A DNA stretch of 64,000 nucleotides from Bradyrhizobium archetypum. GTDB taxonomy: Bacteria > Pseudomonadota > Alphaproteobacteria > Rhizobiales > Xanthobacteraceae. A model generated the notes under the pieces. That model was not told where the DNA came from and searched no databases. It worked only from the letters and a program-made list of their open reading frames with translations. Position 1 is the stretch's first letter. Each line of letters begins with the position of its first letter. The stretch lies in NCBI RefSeq assembly GCF_013114835.1, contig NZ_JAAVLW010000003.1:620001-684000 (forward strand), in the 5' to 3' direction. The translations under genes and the position numbers were made by a program. Below, piece after piece: positions 24,647-33,884 of this stretch.

Positions 24647-26302
24647 ATGTTTCGAAAGTTTCGGCGCATCTCGTGCGCCATCGCCTTTGCATTTGTTGCG
24701 ACCTGCGCGACGCTGACGGTTGCACCGGCCCATGAAGGCCATGACCACGCCGATGAACCGCAGGCGGGCGTCAGCGCTGCGCCGCGCGGCGAAGCCATCT
24801 CCGCAGACTTTGAGCTGGTTGCCGTCGCTCGCGGCGACGCCGTCGATATCTATGTCGACCGTTTTGCGACCAATGAGCCCGTCACCGGCGCCGGCCTGAT
24901 CGTTGAGACGCCTGCCGGGCCTGCCACGCCGATCGAGCAGCCGGATGGCGCCTATCGGCTGGCGGCGCCCTGGCTCGCCAAGGGCGGCCGAACCGATCTT
25001 GTCGTTTCGATCACGGCGAAGGACCTGACCGACATCCTGCCGGTAAGCATTGAAACGCCACCGCAGACATCGGCTTCGCCGGTTGCGCATGCGGGATGGT
25101 CAGCCGACCTGCGCACGGTTCTGTTCGTTGTCGCAGGCTTCGTTGCAGGTGTTCTTGTCGCGCTGGTTGCGCTGCGCCGCCGCCGCGCGGCCCTGGTCGC
25201 GCTGGCTTGCATGGCACTCGCCGGCAGCGTGCAGCATGGCAGGGCGCATGAAGGCCACGGTCATGAGGAGGAAAAGGGGCAGGTCGCGATCAGGGCAAAT
25301 TCGGAGGAACGTGCCCAACGTCTTTCGGATGGCACGGTGTTCGTACCGAAGTCGGTCCAGCGCATCTTTGCCCTACGTTCGCTGCTGACGGAGACGGCGC
25401 GTCATCCCAAGGTCGCCGAGCTTCCCGGCCGTATCATTCCGGACCCCGCCGCCAGCGGCTACGTGCAGTCCGCTGTCGGTGGCCGGCTGTCGGCGTCGCC
25501 GGGCGGCTTTCCCAGGCTCGGCACCCGCGTGAAGCAGGGCGAGATTCTGGGCTACGTCACGCCGCCCCTGCAGGCCATCGATCTGTCCGACATGCGCCAG
25601 CGGCAGGGTGAACTGGATCAACAAATCTCGATCGTCGAGCGGCGCGTGGCGCGCTACGAGCAGCTCGCGGCAGGCGGGGCCGTTTCCCGCACGCAGCTCG
25701 AAGAGGCCCGCCTTGAGCTCGAAGGCTTGCGCGACCGCCGCGCCTCGATCGAGAAGGCCCGGCGCGAACCCGAAGCGCTGGTCGCGCCGGTGGCCGGCGT
25801 GATCGCGGAAGGCACCGCAGTCGCCGGACAGATCGTGCAGCCGAGTTCGATCGTCTTCAACATCGTCGATCCGTCGCGCCTGTGGGTCGAAGCATTGAGC
25901 TTTGAGACCATCGAAGGCGCAACGAGCGCGCGCGCCACGACCTATTCCGGCCGGAGCCTCGACCTCGAATATCGCGGCGCCGGCTTTGCCGATCGCAGCC
26001 AGTCGGTACCGGTGCATTTTTCCATCGTCGGCGATACCGCCGGCCTGAGGGCAGGGCAGTTCCTGACCGTCCTCGTCCCGACGCGGGAAGAGAAAGAAGG
26101 AATCGCGGTCCCGCGCACAAGCCTTGTCCGCGGCTCGAACGGCCAGGACTTCGTCTATGAGCATGTCGGACCCGAGCGGTTCGCGCCGCGGAGCGTGCGC
26201 GCGGAGCCGCTCGACGGCGCGAACGTGCTGATCATGTCCGGCGTCGCCGCCGGCAAGCGAATCGTCTCGCAAGGAGCCGAGCTCCTTGAACACGTACGCT
26301 GA
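24647..26302 (+). CDS. RND heavy-metal efflux periplasmic adaptor with N-terminal extra domain
   Basis: The 551-residue protein has a signal peptide (ISCAIAFAFVATCATLTVAP), a His patch (AHEGHDHADE), a beta-rich domain of about 110 residues, a central hydrophobic helix (VLFVVAGFVAGVLVALVALR), and a second His patch (AHEGHGHEEEKG). Only then comes the membrane-fusion core: lipoyl half-motifs (GGRLSASPGGFPRLGTRVKQ, EALVAPVAGVIAEGTAVAGQ), a coiled coil between them, and beta-barrel VPVHFSIVGDTAGLRAGQFL. It is much longer than usual adaptors (about 400) because of the N-terminal part. It pairs with the RND pump 14 bases downstream. The start is set by homology and an AGGACGAC site. Confidence 0.88.
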   Translation: MFRKFRRISCAIAFAFVATCATLTVAPAHEGHDHADEPQAGVSAAPRGEAISADFELVAVARGDAVDIYVDRFATNEPVTGAGLIVETPAGPATPIEQPDGAYRLAAPWLAKGGRTDLVVSITAKDLTDILPVSIETPPQTSASPVAHAGWSADLRTVLFVVAGFVAGVLVALVALRRRRAALVALACMALAGSVQHGRAHEGHGHEEEKGQVAIRANSEERAQRLSDGTVFVPKSVQRIFALRSLLTETARHPKVAELPGRIIPDPAASGYVQSAVGGRLSASPGGFPRLGTRVKQGEILGYVTPPLQAIDLSDMRQRQGELDQQISIVERRVARYEQLAAGGAVSRTQLEEARLELEGLRDRRASIEKARREPEALVAPVAGVIAEGTAVAGQIVQPSSIVFNIVDPSRLWVEALSFETIEGATSARATTYSGRSLDLEYRGAGFADRSQSVPVHFSIVGDTAGLRAGQFLTVLVPTREEKEGIAVPRTSLVRGSNGQDFVYEHVGPERFAPRSVRAEPLDGANVLIMSGVAAGKRIVSQGAELLEHVR

Positions 26303-26316
26303 AGGGAGGCGTCTCG

Positions 26317-29300
26317 ATGTTTTCGCTTCTCGTCGCCGCCTCGCTCCGCAACCGGCTTTTCGTGCTCGCGTTGGCCGGCCTGCTCGTGATTCTCGGCGCC
26401 CACACCGCCCGACAACTCCCCGTGGACGTATTTCCTGATCTTAATCGCCCGACGGTCACGATCATCACGGAGTCCGAAGGCTACGCGCCGCCCGAGGTCG
26501 AGCAGCTCATCACATTTCCGATCGAAACCCAGATGAACGGCGTTCCCGGCGTCAGCCGTGTTCGTTCGGTTTCGGGAATCGGGCTTTCGATCGTCTACGT
26601 CGAGTTCGACTGGGGAACGGATATCTACCGCAACCGGCAGCTCGTGGCCGAGCGTCTCGCCCGAGTTCAAAGCCAGCTTCCCCTCAATGTCACCTCGCAG
26701 ATCGCCCCGATCAGCTCGATCATGGGGCAGATCCTTCTCGTGGCCGTGACCTCGAAGACGGCATCGCCGATGGAAGTGCGCGAGGTCGCCGACTTCACGA
26801 TCCGTCCGCGCCTGCTCGCCATCCCCGGCGTCGCACAGGTGATCCCGATCGGCGGAGAGGTCAGGCAATACCGGATTGCGCCGCAGCCTTCCGCGTTGCG
26901 CGCGCTTTCGGTGAGTTATGAACAGCTTGAGCTTGCACTTGCCCAGTTCGGAACCAATACCGGAGGCGGCTTCACCGACCAGAACACCCGCGAGTACCTG
27001 ATCCGGAATATCGGACGGACGACGAGCCTGGAGGATCTGCGAAGCATCGTCGTGGCCACCATCGACGGCAGGCCGGTCTACATGCGTCAGGTCGCGGATG
27101 TCGACTTCGCCCCGAAGATAAAGCGCGGCGATGCCGGCTATATGAGCAAGCCCGCCGTCATTGTCTCGGTCGAAAAGCAACCCGGCGTCGATACCGTGCG
27201 GTTGACGGGCCAGATCGAGCAGGCGCTTGCCGAGCTCGCGCCGTCGCTTCCGTTCGGCATCAAGGCCGATGAGGTCGTGTTTCGCCAGGCGGATTTCATC
27301 GAGAACTCGCTCCACAATGTCGGCCGGGTTCTGATCGAGGCGGCGATCGTCGTCTCGGTGATCCTGTTCGCATTCCTTCTCAATTGGCGCACCACGGCCA
27401 TCTCGCTCACGGCGATCCCCGTGTCGATCCTGACCACGGCGATCGTTTTCAAGCTGCTTGGTCTGTCGATCAATACGATGACGCTCGGCGGGCTTGCGAT
27501 TGCCATCGGCGAGCTGGTCGACGATGCGGTGGTCGATGTCGAAAACATCTTCCGGCGGCTGCGGGAAAACAGGGAGCTGGGCAATCCGCGGAGCGTGTTC
27601 GACGTCGTCGTTACCGCCTCGAGCGAGGTCCGTTCCGGCATCGTCTATGCGACGTCGATCATCGTGCTGGTGTTCGTGCCGCTGTTCGCGCTCTCCGGCG
27701 TCGAAGGGCGCCTGTTCGCGCCGCTCGGCCAGGCCTACATCATTTCCATTCTCGCAAGCCTGGTGGTCTCGATCACGCTCACGCCGGTCATGGCCTATTA
27801 CCTGCTGCCGGGCGCAAAACGCATGGCGGAGGGCGAAGGCTGGCTGGTGCGACAGCTCAAGCGCATCAACCGCGCCGCCCTTGATGCGGCTTTCGTCCGT
27901 GGCAAGCTTCTGCTGGCGCTGACCTTGATCACGGTGGGGGCGGCGGGTTGGGGTGCATTCCAGCTCAAGCGGGCCTTTCTCCCCGCATTCAACGAAGGCA
28001 CGTTCACCATCAACCTCGCCTTCAATCCCGGCGTTTCGCTGGCAGAATCCAACCGCGTCGGCGCGATCGCCGAACGGCTGCTGCTGGACGTTCCGGAGGT
28101 GATCAGCGTCGGCCGGAGGACCGGCCGCGCCGAGCTGGACGAGCATGCGGAAAGTGTGCATTCCTCCGAGCTCGATGTCGCCTTGAAGCATTCGGATCGC
28201 GCGAAGGCGGACATCGTTGCCGACATTCGTTCGCGCCTCGCCGTCCTGCCGCTGTCCGTCAACGTCGGACAGCCGATCTCGCACCGGCTCGACCACCTGC
28301 TCTCCGGCGTCCGGGCGGAGATCGCCTTGAAACTGTTTGGCGAGGATCTGGACACCCTTCGCGGCACCGCAGAGGAAATCCGCAGCCGGATCGCCGGTCT
28401 GCCCGGCATCAAGGACCTGCAGGTCGAAAAGCAGGTGCGAATTCCCCAGCTTGAAATCCGCGTCAACTATACCCGCGCCGCGCTGTACGGGGTTCAGCCG
28501 GGCGCGGTCGTCGAGCAATTGTCGCGGCTGTCGAGCGGCCGCGTGATATCGCGCGTCGTCGACGGCTATCGCCGTTTCGACGTTGTCATGCGCCTGCCGG
28601 ACCGTCTGCGAACCACGGAAAAGCTCGGCGATCTCCTGATCAAGACGCCGACCGGATGGATACCGGCGCGGCAAATAGCCGATATCACCGAGACCGATGG
28701 ACCAAATCAGATTTTGCGGGAAAACGGACGGCGGCGCATCGTCATATCAGCCAATTCCGACGGCAAGGTCGACATGGCGAGGCTGGCTGAGGGAATTCGC
28801 GGCGAGCTGCAGGCGGCGAAACTGCCACCGGGCGTGACCGCAAGCCTCGAGGGTACCTTCCAGGCGCAGGAAGAAGCGAGCCGGACCATCGGCATTCTCG
28901 CCCTCATCTCGCTCTCGCTGATCTTCGCGATCCTGTACAGCCGCTATCGGTCCGCGGTGCTGGCGCTGATCATCATGGGCGGCATTCCACTCGCCTTGAT
29001 CGGCTCGGTTGCCGCGCTGGCCATCACCGATCAGCCGCTCTCGGTTGCGAGCCTGGTCGGGTTTGTCACGCTCACCGGCATCGCCGCGCGCAACGGCATT
29101 CTCAAGATCAGCCACTATATCAATCTGGCGCTGCATGATGGCATGGCATTCGGGAAGGAGCTGGTCGTCCGGGGAAGCCTCGAGCGGATGACGCCGGTTT
29201 TGATGACGGCGCTGTCGGCGGGGGTGGCGCTGGTGCCGCTCCTGATCGGCGCCGATGAATCGGGCAAGGAGATCCTCCATCCGGTTGCGGTGACGATCTT

Positions 29301-29445
29301 CGGCGGCCTCGTCAGCGCGACCCTGCTCGACACCGTCGTGACGCCGGTGCTGTTCCTGTGGTTCGGGAAAAAGCCGCTTGCGCGTTTGTTGCAACGGCAG
29401 GCCGCCGAAACGGGCAAACGAACCGCTCCGGCCCACTCCTACTGA
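26317..29445 (+). CDS. Heavy-metal efflux RND transporter (CusA/CzcA type)
   Basis: A full-length RND pump of 1042 residues: N-terminal RNRLFVLALAGLLVILGAHT, DVFPDLNRPTVTIITESEGY, the HME signature in helix 4 (GELVDDAVVDVENIFRRLRE), RTGRAELDEHAESVHSSELD, and C-terminal LVGFVTLTGIAARNGILKIS. It extrudes metal ions from the periplasm or cytoplasm using the proton gradient. Cu/Ag and Zn/Co/Cd groups cannot be separated by eye. The long minus-strand frame that covers it is an antisense shadow. No outer-membrane channel gene is present nearby, so it must use a TolC-like protein encoded elsewhere. Confidence 0.95.
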   Translation: MFSLLVAASLRNRLFVLALAGLLVILGAHTARQLPVDVFPDLNRPTVTIITESEGYAPPEVEQLITFPIETQMNGVPGVSRVRSVSGIGLSIVYVEFDWGTDIYRNRQLVAERLARVQSQLPLNVTSQIAPISSIMGQILLVAVTSKTASPMEVREVADFTIRPRLLAIPGVAQVIPIGGEVRQYRIAPQPSALRALSVSYEQLELALAQFGTNTGGGFTDQNTREYLIRNIGRTTSLEDLRSIVVATIDGRPVYMRQVADVDFAPKIKRGDAGYMSKPAVIVSVEKQPGVDTVRLTGQIEQALAELAPSLPFGIKADEVVFRQADFIENSLHNVGRVLIEAAIVVSVILFAFLLNWRTTAISLTAIPVSILTTAIVFKLLGLSINTMTLGGLAIAIGELVDDAVVDVENIFRRLRENRELGNPRSVFDVVVTASSEVRSGIVYATSIIVLVFVPLFALSGVEGRLFAPLGQAYIISILASLVVSITLTPVMAYYLLPGAKRMAEGEGWLVRQLKRINRAALDAAFVRGKLLLALTLITVGAAGWGAFQLKRAFLPAFNEGTFTINLAFNPGVSLAESNRVGAIAERLLLDVPEVISVGRRTGRAELDEHAESVHSSELDVALKHSDRAKADIVADIRSRLAVLPLSVNVGQPISHRLDHLLSGVRAEIALKLFGEDLDTLRGTAEEIRSRIAGLPGIKDLQVEKQVRIPQLEIRVNYTRAALYGVQPGAVVEQLSRLSSGRVISRVVDGYRRFDVVMRLPDRLRTTEKLGDLLIKTPTGWIPARQIADITETDGPNQILRENGRRRIVISANSDGKVDMARLAEGIRGELQAAKLPPGVTASLEGTFQAQEEASRTIGILALISLSLIFAILYSRYRSAVLALIIMGGIPLALIGSVAALAITDQPLSVASLVGFVTLTGIAARNGILKISHYINLALHDGMAFGKELVVRGSLERMTPVLMTALSAGVALVPLLIGADESGKEILHPVAVTIFGGLVSATLLDTVVTPVLFLWFGKKPLARLLQRQAAETGKRTAPAHSY

Positions 29446-29472
29446 AGCAACGCGGGAAAAGGAAGAATTCAC

Positions 29473-29847
29473 ATGAGACACAAAGGTAATGTCGTTCGTT
29501 TTGCGCTTCTGATGGCCTTGATCGCCTCGCCGGCCGCCGCTCACTCATCGAAAGGGCCGCATGGCGGGCGGCTTGCTGAGGCAAAGCCCTACCACGCCGA
29601 ACTCATCACCAAGGGCGACAGTATTGAAATCTTCATCAGCGACGCCGATGAAAGGCCGATGAATGCCGCCGGCTTCAAGGGCATCGCTATCTTTCAGGTT
29701 GGCGGCAAGGCGGAAAGGATCGAGCTACGGCCGGGCGAGTCGGGTGCGCTTGCCGGAAAAGCGCCGTCGCCACTTCCGCAAACCGTCAAAGGCGCTGTCC
29801 AGCTCACCGGGCCGGACGGAAAGACGACGAACGCGCGTTTCGACTAA
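29473..29847 (+). CDS. Small secreted protein of the metal-efflux locus
   Basis: The 124-residue protein has a signal peptide (FALLMALIASPAAAHSSKGP) and a domain with GPHGGRLAEAKPYHAELITK, IEIFISDADERPMNAAGFKG and GKAPSPLPQTVKGAVQLTGP. The KGPHGG start followed by YHAEL is seen in proteins near Cus/Czc-type pumps. The His residues may bind metal. It lies 27 bases after the RND gene with a GGAAAAGGAAG ribosome site, so it is cotranscribed. The reaction is unknown. Confidence 0.8.
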   Translation: MRHKGNVVRFALLMALIASPAAAHSSKGPHGGRLAEAKPYHAELITKGDSIEIFISDADERPMNAAGFKGIAIFQVGGKAERIELRPGESGALAGKAPSPLPQTVKGAVQLTGPDGKTTNARFD

Positions 29848-30056
29848 CTAACAGCGGAGGTGGGAAGAAGAGGTAGTATGGCTGCCCTGATTTTGTGGGA
29901 GGCCGCCATCGCTTGGCGCTCCTCGACCTTAAGCTGCGATCAGTCTGACCTCGCTGAAGGAAAAGTCGGCAATGCGCGGAACAACGTTTCCTTTGGTCAA
30001 TTGTTTTGATCATCCAGGAGACCGCGAATGGTCCCTCCACAACCAGGAGGACACCC

Positions 30057-30443
30057 GTGAGCGAGCACTCGAACAAGGAATCCATTTCGCGTCGTAATTT
30101 TATTGGAAAGACCCTTTGTGGAGCGGCACTTGCCGGCGCGGCGCTGCCGGCATGGGCGGCGCCACCGATTACACCTCTACCATTACATGATGGGCTGCGG
30201 CACGAGATACGCGGCCGGCGAAAAGTCAGCAAAGCATCGGCCCAGTATCGTGATAGTCCAAATGGATCGCAGCGCTGCAGCGGCTGCGTCAATTTCCGCG
30301 CGGGGACCTGCGCGATCGTCGAGGGACCCATCAGCCCCGACGGCTGGTGTCGCCATTACCGAGCCGCTGGTAGAGGCCGAGCCCCCGGAGCGCCCGGAGC
30401 ATCCGGCGGCGGAGGTGCGCGTGGGGGCGGAGGCAGTTACTAG
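30057..30443 (+). CDS. Tat-exported high-potential iron-sulfur protein (HiPIP)
   Basis: A 128-residue protein with GTG start at 30057, fixed by GGAGG 6 bases upstream. A twin-arginine signal (SISRRNFIGKTLCGAALAGA) leads to a periplasmic domain with the HiPIP pattern KASAQYRDSPNGSQRCSGCV, then CAIVEGPISPDGWC. C74, C77, C85 and C98 should bind one [4Fe-4S] cluster, and the Tyr before the first Cys is the conserved HiPIP Tyr. The tail is an unusual Gly-rich extension ending in ARGGGGSY. HiPIPs carry electrons in the periplasm; donor or acceptor could be the dehydrogenase encoded next. Confidence 0.87.
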   Translation: MSEHSNKESISRRNFIGKTLCGAALAGAALPAWAAPPITPLPLHDGLRHEIRGRRKVSKASAQYRDSPNGSQRCSGCVNFRAGTCAIVEGPISPDGWCRHYRAAGRGRAPGAPGASGGGGARGGGGSY

Positions 30444-30638
30444 AATTGCCCCCAACGCGAGAGCGGCACCGTAGGCGGTGGCTGCGCAACAGGCTGTGCC
30501 GCGACCATGGCGGCGTAGCAATGAATGTCTGGGCGGCAGCAAGACGACTGGGACAGACCACTGATCGGCCTGAAGGCGGCCCTGCACTCAAGTGTCTTGA
30601 ATTTGAAAAGCCTGACTCGACTTCCAGGGAGGATCGCA

Positions 30639-32054
30639 ATGAAAATCCCTTCTTCCCGCCTCGTGACCCTTTCGGCAGGTCTCGTGGCGATTGGCTTCGC
30701 GCTTGCACCAGCCTGGGCTCAGCGTAAAAACGCGCCCGCCGCTCAGCCCACGGCAGAAATGCCGGCGGACCCGGCGCTGTTGCCTGACCAGGAACTCGGA
30801 CGCCGGTTCACGGTCAAGGCGGAGGACCTGCCGCCCCCGAAGACCGGCCCGGTCGTCACCAGTCGCTCCCTTGTCATTCCCCACCAAAGCCAAACTCCCC
30901 GCGTCCCTGACGGCTTCATCGCGACCGCTTTCATGACCGGCCTCGAGCATCCGAGGCGTTTGCTTGTGCTGCCGAACGGCGACGTGCTCCTGGCCGAACA
31001 GAAGGCAGGCTATCTCACATTGCTGCGCGATGAGGACGGGGACGGCAAGGCTGACTGGATTCAGCGCCACGCGGAGGGATTCAACCAACCTTACGGACTC
31101 GCTTGGCGGGACGATCACGTCCTGGTCGCGGATCAGGACGGGATCTGGAAGGTACCCCACCGGCTTGGCGCATTGCGTCCAGGCCGCGGTGGCGAGCAAC
31201 CGAAGGCTGCCGATGTGCCGCCGGATCAGCGCAAACCTTCGCCCGCCGTGGTCGGCGAGGAAATGATCACCAGGAAGGGCGTATTCGGCATCGTTCAAGG
31301 CCATACGAGCCGACACCTCGCGATTGACGCCAAGACTGGCGAACTTTTCGTCGGCGTCGGCTCGTCCGGCAACATCGGTGTTGAACCGGAAGTCAAGGCG
31401 ACTATCCAGCGCTTCGATCCCAACGGCACGAACCAAGTCACATTCGCTTCGGGATTGCGCAATCCGACGGCGCTCGCCTTCGAACCTGGAACGGGCGATC
31501 TCTATGCGGTGGTTCAGGAGCGCGACGGTCTCGGCGACCGGCTTCCGCCCGATTATCTGACGCGTGTCGAGAAGGGCGCCTTCTACGGCTGGCCTTACGC
31601 ATATATCGGTCAGCACCCGCAGCCCGGTTTCGCCAATTTGAAACCAGACAAGGTCAAGGCTTCAATCAAGCCCGACCTTCTGTTCGAAGCGCATTCCTCG
31701 GCGATGGATCTGGCGTTCTACAATGGCGAACAGTTTCCGCTCGAATTCCGCGGCGGTGCCTTTGTTGCCCTCAAAGGGTCGTGGAATCGATCCGAACCGA
31801 CCGGTTACAAGATCGTGTTCGTGCCGTTCAAGGATGGCCGTCCGCAAGGCTGGTACCAGAATTTCGCCGTCGGCTTCTGGGTCTCCGGCAAGCATCGGGC
31901 GGAGATCTGGGGCCGACCTGCCGCGCTTGCGATTGCCAAGGACGGTTCGTTGCTCGTTGCGGACGATACCGGCGGCACGGTCTGGCGTATTGCTTACACA
32001 GGGCCTCAGAACCCCACGGGCAAGCCCGATGGCAATACGGAGGCGCCACGCTAG
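30639..32054 (+). CDS. Secreted PQQ-dependent sugar (sorbosone-type) dehydrogenase
   Basis: The 471-residue protein has a Sec signal (LVTLSAGLVAIGFALAPAWA) and a six-bladed beta-propeller of the GSDH/sorbosone dehydrogenase family: LEHPRRLLVLPNGDVLLAEQ, FNQPYGLAWRDDHVLVADQD, ASGLRNPTALAFEPGTGDLY, and HSSAMDLAFYNGEQFPLEFR with GAFVALKGSWNR. There is no cytochrome c domain, so an external electron acceptor is needed; the HiPIP encoded just upstream is a candidate. The substrate is unknown. ATG 30639 follows a GGGAGGATCGCA site; the frame is open further upstream but shows no homology. Confidence 0.9.
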   Translation: MKIPSSRLVTLSAGLVAIGFALAPAWAQRKNAPAAQPTAEMPADPALLPDQELGRRFTVKAEDLPPPKTGPVVTSRSLVIPHQSQTPRVPDGFIATAFMTGLEHPRRLLVLPNGDVLLAEQKAGYLTLLRDEDGDGKADWIQRHAEGFNQPYGLAWRDDHVLVADQDGIWKVPHRLGALRPGRGGEQPKAADVPPDQRKPSPAVVGEEMITRKGVFGIVQGHTSRHLAIDAKTGELFVGVGSSGNIGVEPEVKATIQRFDPNGTNQVTFASGLRNPTALAFEPGTGDLYAVVQERDGLGDRLPPDYLTRVEKGAFYGWPYAYIGQHPQPGFANLKPDKVKASIKPDLLFEAHSSAMDLAFYNGEQFPLEFRGGAFVALKGSWNRSEPTGYKIVFVPFKDGRPQGWYQNFAVGFWVSGKHRAEIWGRPAALAIAKDGSLLVADDTGGTVWRIAYTGPQNPTGKPDGNTEAPR

Positions 32055-32135
32055 CTTGAATGCCCGTCCGAACAGCCAGCGTGGCGGATGCCGGCACGGT
32101 TACAACCTGGATTCGTGCGGCAGAGTGAGTTGCAG

Positions 32136-33029
32136 TCAGGTGCTCCTGAGCTCTCCGTTCATTCCGTTCGGGTAGAACCCGCCTTTGCTGACGCCCGCCT
32201 TGTCGGTCAGATAGACGATGCGCAGCACCGCCTGCGGCGTGCGATGGAAGACGATCGCGTCCGGGGTCGAAGGCACGAAATTGGCTTTGCCGTCGACCCT
32301 GATCCCCTGGTCTTCTTTTTCGGGGGTCCCGTCGATTTTATCCCGCGCATCCGAAATTGCATTGGCGGCGTCCCATGCCTTCTCGCCCATCATGTAGAGC
32401 TGGGAGCGCGCCATTCCCATGTGGTAGGCCTCAACGGCAAGAATTCCGGCCGCCGCCTCCACGAATTCCTTTTTCTTAAGCAGGGGAGCCGCGCCCGCAT
32501 AGGCGGTCACGCCGACGTCTTCGAACAGCATGCCGCCAAGCAGGACGGACATATCGTCGGCAAAGGGGTCGAAATCGGCAGGCAATCCGGCTGCCTCAGC
32601 AGCCGCCTTGAAACCGGCGTCGAAGTCGATCGCAGGCCGTGAAATGGCGCTTCGGCCAAGCGTCTTGCGGTAGAAGCGAACGTGAGCCAGTTCGTTCTCG
32701 GCTGTCTCTTCAATGAACTCTCGGATCGCTTTCTCCTTGAATTGGGCCTCGTGACCGCCCACAACCCTGCCGGCATCCATACCGGCATCGCTATCGCTAA
32801 TGCCCTTGCCGGTGGTTGCGCGCAGATAGAACTCGGCTTCCATGTATTCGAGGTTCAGCGCGAAGGTGAAAATATCCTCGTCGTCGATCGCTGCTCCCTT
32901 CTTGCCGATCCCGACGCCGGTGGTCTCGCGTTTCTGCTGGGCATAGGCGGGTGGAATGAGCAGTCCCGCGAGTCCTGCGACGGATAGGCCGGCGATCGAT
33001 TGCCGGCGGGAAATGCGCAATGCATTCAT
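32136..33029 (-). CDS. Tat-exported ferritin-like domain protein
   Basis: The 297-residue protein begins with a twin-arginine signal (RISRRQSIAGLSVAGLAGLL). The four-helix ferritin-like domain shows carboxylate/His pairs: LNLEYMEAEFYLRATTG, IEETAENELAHVRFYRKTL and AVEAYHMGMARSQLYMMGE. The rest (VPSTPDAIVFHRTPQAVLRI, VYLTDKAGVSKGGFYPNGMN) matches the desiccation-related/Rds1-like type as I remember it. It may store iron or detoxify peroxide in the periplasm. It is convergent to the sugar dehydrogenase. ATG 33029 follows a strong GGAGGAGG. Confidence 0.86.
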   Translation of the reverse strand: MNALRISRRQSIAGLSVAGLAGLLIPPAYAQQKRETTGVGIGKKGAAIDDEDIFTFALNLEYMEAEFYLRATTGKGISDSDAGMDAGRVVGGHEAQFKEKAIREFIEETAENELAHVRFYRKTLGRSAISRPAIDFDAGFKAAAEAAGLPADFDPFADDMSVLLGGMLFEDVGVTAYAGAAPLLKKKEFVEAAAGILAVEAYHMGMARSQLYMMGEKAWDAANAISDARDKIDGTPEKEDQGIRVDGKANFVPSTPDAIVFHRTPQAVLRIVYLTDKAGVSKGGFYPNGMNGELRST

Positions 33030-33354
33030 GGCGTAACCTCCTCCGTTCTGGATTGAGGGCCGCGCCACTCACTGTTCAGCTCTTGAGGGCGCTCATGGCG
33101 CGACCTCGGTGCCAGCTCCTGCTGGAGCGGTACAACGTCAGGCCACGGATCACGTTCCAAGCGAAGCGGAAACCACGCAGCACGACGTCGTGAGGCCGCC
33201 GCTCAGGCGACCGCAAGGCGAATTGCCTCACCGCGTGCATAAGCGAAATTTCAGTGCATGGCCGCGACAAATCAACGACGGGAGCAAATCACTTCTGATT
33301 TTCAGAAATCGTGTCAAGCCCACAAATCAAAAATATTCCGCTTTCGTTCGCACC

Positions 33355-33770
33355 CAAATCAGTCGCATAACTCCGCCGGTCTCACCGCAGATGAGGGGCG
33401 CTCGCGAACGTCACGAACGCGCGGTGAGATGCGATGGACGCGGATGGCGCGAGAGACGTTGCGCGCGGTAAGCGTACGGCGAAGTCGTGTGGTTCGGACG
33501 CCGCGGTGCTGGCGTTAAGTCCTTAAGAAGCGAAAGCTGCTCAGGGGCGACGGAGGCAAAAGAGCCGTTCTCCGGGGAGAGCACGAAGTAAGCCGTAAAG
33601 CATTGCGCAGGGAAGGCCGGGATGCTCCCGCTGTACCTGTATGCTCGTGTGCATTTTCTTTATGCGCAAGCAGCACACGAGACCGCGGGTGCGGCGCGCA
33701 CCCGGTCTTCCCTGCGCCCTCTGAACGAGAGGGGGGCAAAGAAGACGCAAAGCTCGGGCAGTTCATGTCG
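33355..33770. repeat. Long intergenic repeat of the type common in Bradyrhizobium, family F
   Basis: The section containing GAGCCGTTCTCCGGGGAGAG, GAAGGCCGGGATGCTCC and CACACGAGACCGCGGG, ending GGTCTTCCCTGCGCCCTCT, matches from memory a sequence recurring hundreds of times in Bradyrhizobium and Rhodopseudomonas genomes and often mis-annotated as small hypothetical proteins. Only one copy is in this window, so the repeat status rests on recall. Confidence 0.5.
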
Positions 33771-33793
33771 CGAGATCGCCGTCTCATATTCAG

Positions 33794-33884
33794 TCGTCAT
33801 CCCCGCGAAGGCATTCCAAAGACGCCAGTGATCGAACCGAGAGGCCGCGGCGTACTGGATCCCCGCCTTCGCGGAGATGACGAT
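33794..33884. repeat. REP-like hairpin, family G (GTCATCCCCGCGAAGGC)
   Basis: CGTCATCCCCGCGAAGGC and CCCCGCCTTCGCGGAGATGACG are complementary ends of an imperfect inverted repeat about 90 bases long, with the CGGGG/CCCCG REP style. Confidence 0.65.

Noticed and set aside
26155..28674. Very long minus-strand open frame (839 codons)
   Set aside because: It lies opposite the adaptor and RND pump genes; composition is Arg/Asp/His-rich without any motif, as expected for the antisense of a high-GC gene.
29848..30056. Possible mobile-element remnant between the metal locus and the HiPIP gene
   Set aside because: No transposase motif, inverted repeat or direct repeat could be identified.
33515..33787. 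Small open frames (for example 90 codons, minus) in the tolQ upstream region
   Set aside because: They fall inside a repeat I recall as commonly mis-annotated; low-complexity Arg/Ser composition and no ribosome site.
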